Shown here: positions 62,010 to 64,000 of the stretch, in pieces
Position numbering within the stretch: the first letter of the stretch is position 1
Layout: each line of letters starts with the position of its first letter
NCBI RefSeq assembly: GCF_001685395.1
Contig: NZ_CP014167.1
Coordinates: 3,477,501-3,541,500 of the forward strand
Direction of reading: 5' to 3'
DNA from: Paenibacillus yonginensis
GTDB lineage: Bacteria; Bacillota; Bacilli; Paenibacillales; Paenibacillaceae
DNA length: 64,000 nucleotides
Program-made: the position numbers and the translations under genes
The notes under the pieces: generated by a model
What the model saw: only the letters and a program-made list of their open reading frames with translations
The model's database searches: none
What the model was told of the DNA's origin: nothing

Positions 62010-64000
62010 TCAGGCAGAACGCATTACGCGCATCGCGTTGGCTACAGCAATTACGGTTACGCCGACGTCTGAGAACACCGCCTCCCACATGGTCGCTATG
62101 CCGAACGCGCCCAGCACCAGGAAGACGGCTTTAACACCAAGCGCAAAAATAATATTCTGCCAGACAATACGCCGGGTGCGTTTGGCCGTATGAATGGCCG
62201 CGGCTATTTTGGAAGGCTCATCGTTCATGATTACGATATCCGCCGCTTCGATAGCCGCATCCGAGCCAAGGCCGCCCATGGCGATGCCAATATCCGTACG
62301 GGCCAGAACGGGAGTGTCGTTAATCCCGTCCCCTACAAAAACAATTTTGTCTTTAGCCGATTTCAATTCGTCCAGCGCTTCAATCCGGCTGACTTTATCC
62401 TCCGGCAGCAGCTCGCTGTAAACCTCGTCAATCTTAAGCTGCTCAGCCACCGAGTCCGCTACGGATTTGATGTCCCCCGTAAGCATAACAGTTTTCTTTA
62501 CGCCAAGCTCTTTCAAGGCTTGAACGGCGGCTGCCGCGTCCGCTTTTAATTCATCCGAAATGACAAGATATCCGGCGTACCGGCCGTCTAAAGCCAAATG
62601 CACCACGGTGCCGGCTGCTTTTGGCTGAGCTGCAGCCGAAATGTTGTTCTGCTGCATCAGCTTGGCATTGCCGGCCAGCACCTTTTTCCCTTTGACGAAG
62701 ACCTCTACTCCATGCCCCGAAATCTCATTGTATTCGCCGACCTCATGCTCTTCCAGTTCTCCCTTGTAAGCATTCCGGATGGATTCCGCTATAGGGTGAT
62801 TGGAATGAAGCTCGGCATAAGCCGCATATTCAAGCAGCTTATCCTTGGACCAGCCTTCTTCCGGAAAAATACCCGTCACTTGAAAGGAACCCTTTGTCAG
62901 CGTGCCGGTTTTGTCGAACACCACATATTTAACCGCATTTAAGGCCTCCAGGTAATTGCTCCCTTTAACGAGCACCCCCTGCCTGGACGCTGAACCGATG
63001 CCCCCGAAGAACCCAAGCGGAATCGAAACAACAAGCGCGCAGGGGCAGGAGATGACGAGAAAGATCAGCGCCCTGTACAGCCAATCTGAAAAAGAACTCC
63101 AGCCCAGGAACAACGGCGGAACAACCGCCAGAAGCACCGCAACAATTACGACAAAAGGCGTATAATATCGGGCGAATTTGGTGATGAAATTTTCCGTCGG
63201 CGCTTTTTTGCTGCTCGCATTTTCAACCAGCTCCAGAATTTTGGCAGCGGAGGATTCCCCGAACCATTTGGATACCTCAACCGTAAGCACCCCATTTTTA
63301 TTGATAAATCCCGCCAGCACAGGGCTGCCAGGCTGTACCTCCCTCGGTACCGATTCTCCCGTCAGCGCCGACGTATCCACCATAGAGTTGCCCTCCAGAA
63401 TCCGTCCGTCAAGCGGGACCTTTTCTCCCGGCTTCACGATAATGAGGCTCCCGATGCCGACCTCTTCAGGACGAACACGCCGGATTTCCCCGCCGTCCTT
63501 CAGATTCGCATACTCCGGCCGTATATTGATCAGCGAAGTGATGGATTTGCGCGACCGGTTTACGGCTAAGCTTTGGAACAGTTCACCTATTTGATAGAAC
63601 AGCATGACGGCCACGCCTTCCGGAAACTGCCGGATAGCAAATGCTCCCAGCGTGGCGACCGACATCAGGAAATATTCATCAAACACCTGTCCTCTGACGA
63701 TATTTTTCAGGGCCCGGAGAACGATATCCCCGCCGATAATCAGATAAGCCGCTCCAAACAGCACAAATTCCAGCACGCCCGAGAAAGACCCGAGCATCCC
63801 CGCAGCGGCGATTACAGCCCCTGCCACCAAACGCAGGATCAGGGTTTTGTTGAGGCCTTCCCCTTGTCCATGTGTGTGGCTGTGGTCATGACTATGGTCA
63901 TGGCTGTGGCTGGAGGAGTCCCCGGCGCTGGCATCAAGTCCTTGATGGGCAGATGGCCCGCTTTTTCCAGCGCCCGGGAGACTGGATGCGGCAGCCCGGG
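62010..64000 (-). CDS. P1B-type heavy-metal translocating ATPase, zinc/cadmium type (partial, 5' end off window)
   Basis: The frame stays open to the right edge, so the start lies beyond 64000; the visible part has about 662 residues. The first visible 60 residues are a linker rich in Ser/Gly and then His (repeated HDHSH units near 63880-63910). Eight-helix P1B architecture follows: the metal-site CPC in FLVISCPCALVVSIPLGFFG, phosphorylation site DKTGTLTKG, the HP locus ELHSNHPIAESI, and GDGINDTPVLARTDIGIAMG. CPC with this context indicates export of Zn(II), Cd(II) or Pb(II) (CadA/ZosA type). A metal-binding domain would normally lie upstream of the window edge. Confidence 0.93.
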   Translation of the reverse strand, partial: RAAASSLPGAGKSGPSAHQGLDASAGDSSSHSHDHSHDHSHTHGQGEGLNKTLILRLVAGAVIAAAGMLGSFSGVLEFVLFGAAYLIIGGDIVLRALKNIVRGQVFDEYFLMSVATLGAFAIRQFPEGVAVMLFYQIGELFQSLAVNRSRKSITSLINIRPEYANLKDGGEIRRVRPEEVGIGSLIIVKPGEKVPLDGRILEGNSMVDTSALTGESVPREVQPGSPVLAGFINKNGVLTVEVSKWFGESSAAKILELVENASSKKAPTENFITKFARYYTPFVVIVAVLLAVVPPLFLGWSSFSDWLYRALIFLVISCPCALVVSIPLGFFGGIGSASRQGVLVKGSNYLEALNAVKYVVFDKTGTLTKGSFQVTGIFPEEGWSKDKLLEYAAYAELHSNHPIAESIRNAYKGELEEHEVGEYNEISGHGVEVFVKGKKVLAGNAKLMQQNNISAAAQPKAAGTVVHLALDGRYAGYLVISDELKADAAAAVQALKELGVKKTVMLTGDIKSVADSVAEQLKIDEVYSELLPEDKVSRIEALDELKSAKDKIVFVGDGINDTPVLARTDIGIAMGGLGSDAAIEAADIVIMNDEPSKIAAAIHTAKRTRRIVWQNIIFALGVKAVFLVLGAFGIATMWEAVFSDVGVTVIAVANAMRVMRSA

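Noticed and set aside
1..64000. CRISPR array, tRNA, rRNA, insertion sequence or prophage
   Set aside because: I looked for regular repeats, transposase or integrase motifs and conserved RNA words and saw none that I could support.

Overview
The window looks like a chromosomal segment of an endospore-forming Firmicute of the Paenibacillus type. The evidence is a GerA-family germinant receptor operon behind a sigma-G-like promoter, a multi-PAS sporulation-kinase-like histidine kinase, LacI/ROK/MarR/PucR regulators, strong AGGAGG ribosome binding sites, and many hairpin-plus-U terminators. I saw no rRNA, tRNA, phage, insertion sequence or CRISPR array. Most of the region is ordinary metabolic and regulatory chromosome.

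Layout. 0-9 kb: a partial GNAT acetyltransferase, a small PH-like protein, a LacI regulator, a large secreted multidomain protein, a DUF4269-type protein, an NmrA-like oxidoreductase facing a decayed TetR gene, and a small XRE regulator/membrane protein pair preceded by a structured non-coding stretch with its own terminator. 9.3-12.2 kb: a quinone/electrophile detoxification operon (ring-cleaving dioxygenase, hydrolase, flavin reductase, MhqR-like MarR repressor) with a palindromic operator. 12.2-17.8 kb: a SRPBCC-ArsR operon, a frameshifted response regulator, a GH101-like lipoprotein, a DinB protein and a membrane protein. 18-31.2 kb: a reductive pyrimidine catabolism region. It holds dihydropyrimidine dehydrogenase PreT/PreA, dihydropyrimidinase, a PucR regulator, a beta-alanine-type aminotransferase, a (frameshifted) CoA-acylating semialdehyde dehydrogenase and a four-gene NMT1-type ABC importer. 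The N-carbamoyl-beta-alanine amidohydrolase step is absent from the window.

31.6-38.7 kb: a diguanylate cyclase and a germinant receptor operon (A, B, C, a small two-helix D-like protein, and a second B subunit with a frameshift). 38.7-45.6 kb: a GH13 alpha-glucosidase and divergent LacI regulator sharing two identical 14-bp palindromes, a glycosyltransferase/PlsY-like pair, a YfbU-like protein and a ROK regulator. 45.9-55 kb: a soluble multi-PAS histidine kinase, an azoreductase/MarR pair with two matching operator-like palindromes, a secreted stalk-domain protein, and a two-component system whose operon also encodes a beta-propeller lipoprotein. 55-60.9 kb: a complete rbsRKDACB ribose operon with promoter and cre/RbsR-like box. 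61-64 kb: an endonuclease/exonuclease/phosphatase-fold protein and a P1B-type metal ATPase running off the right edge.

The most striking sequence-level observation is that three otherwise good genes (response regulator at 13.2-13.9 kb, semialdehyde dehydrogenase at 26-27.4 kb, second GerB at 37.5-38.65 kb) are each broken by exactly one extra A in a coding-strand A-run. This could be assembly error, real mutation, or slippage-corrected expression. I found no convincing wholly new defence or mobile system. The best candidates for something undescribed are the structured RNA at about 9.04-9.18 kb and the propeller lipoprotein tied to a two-component system.
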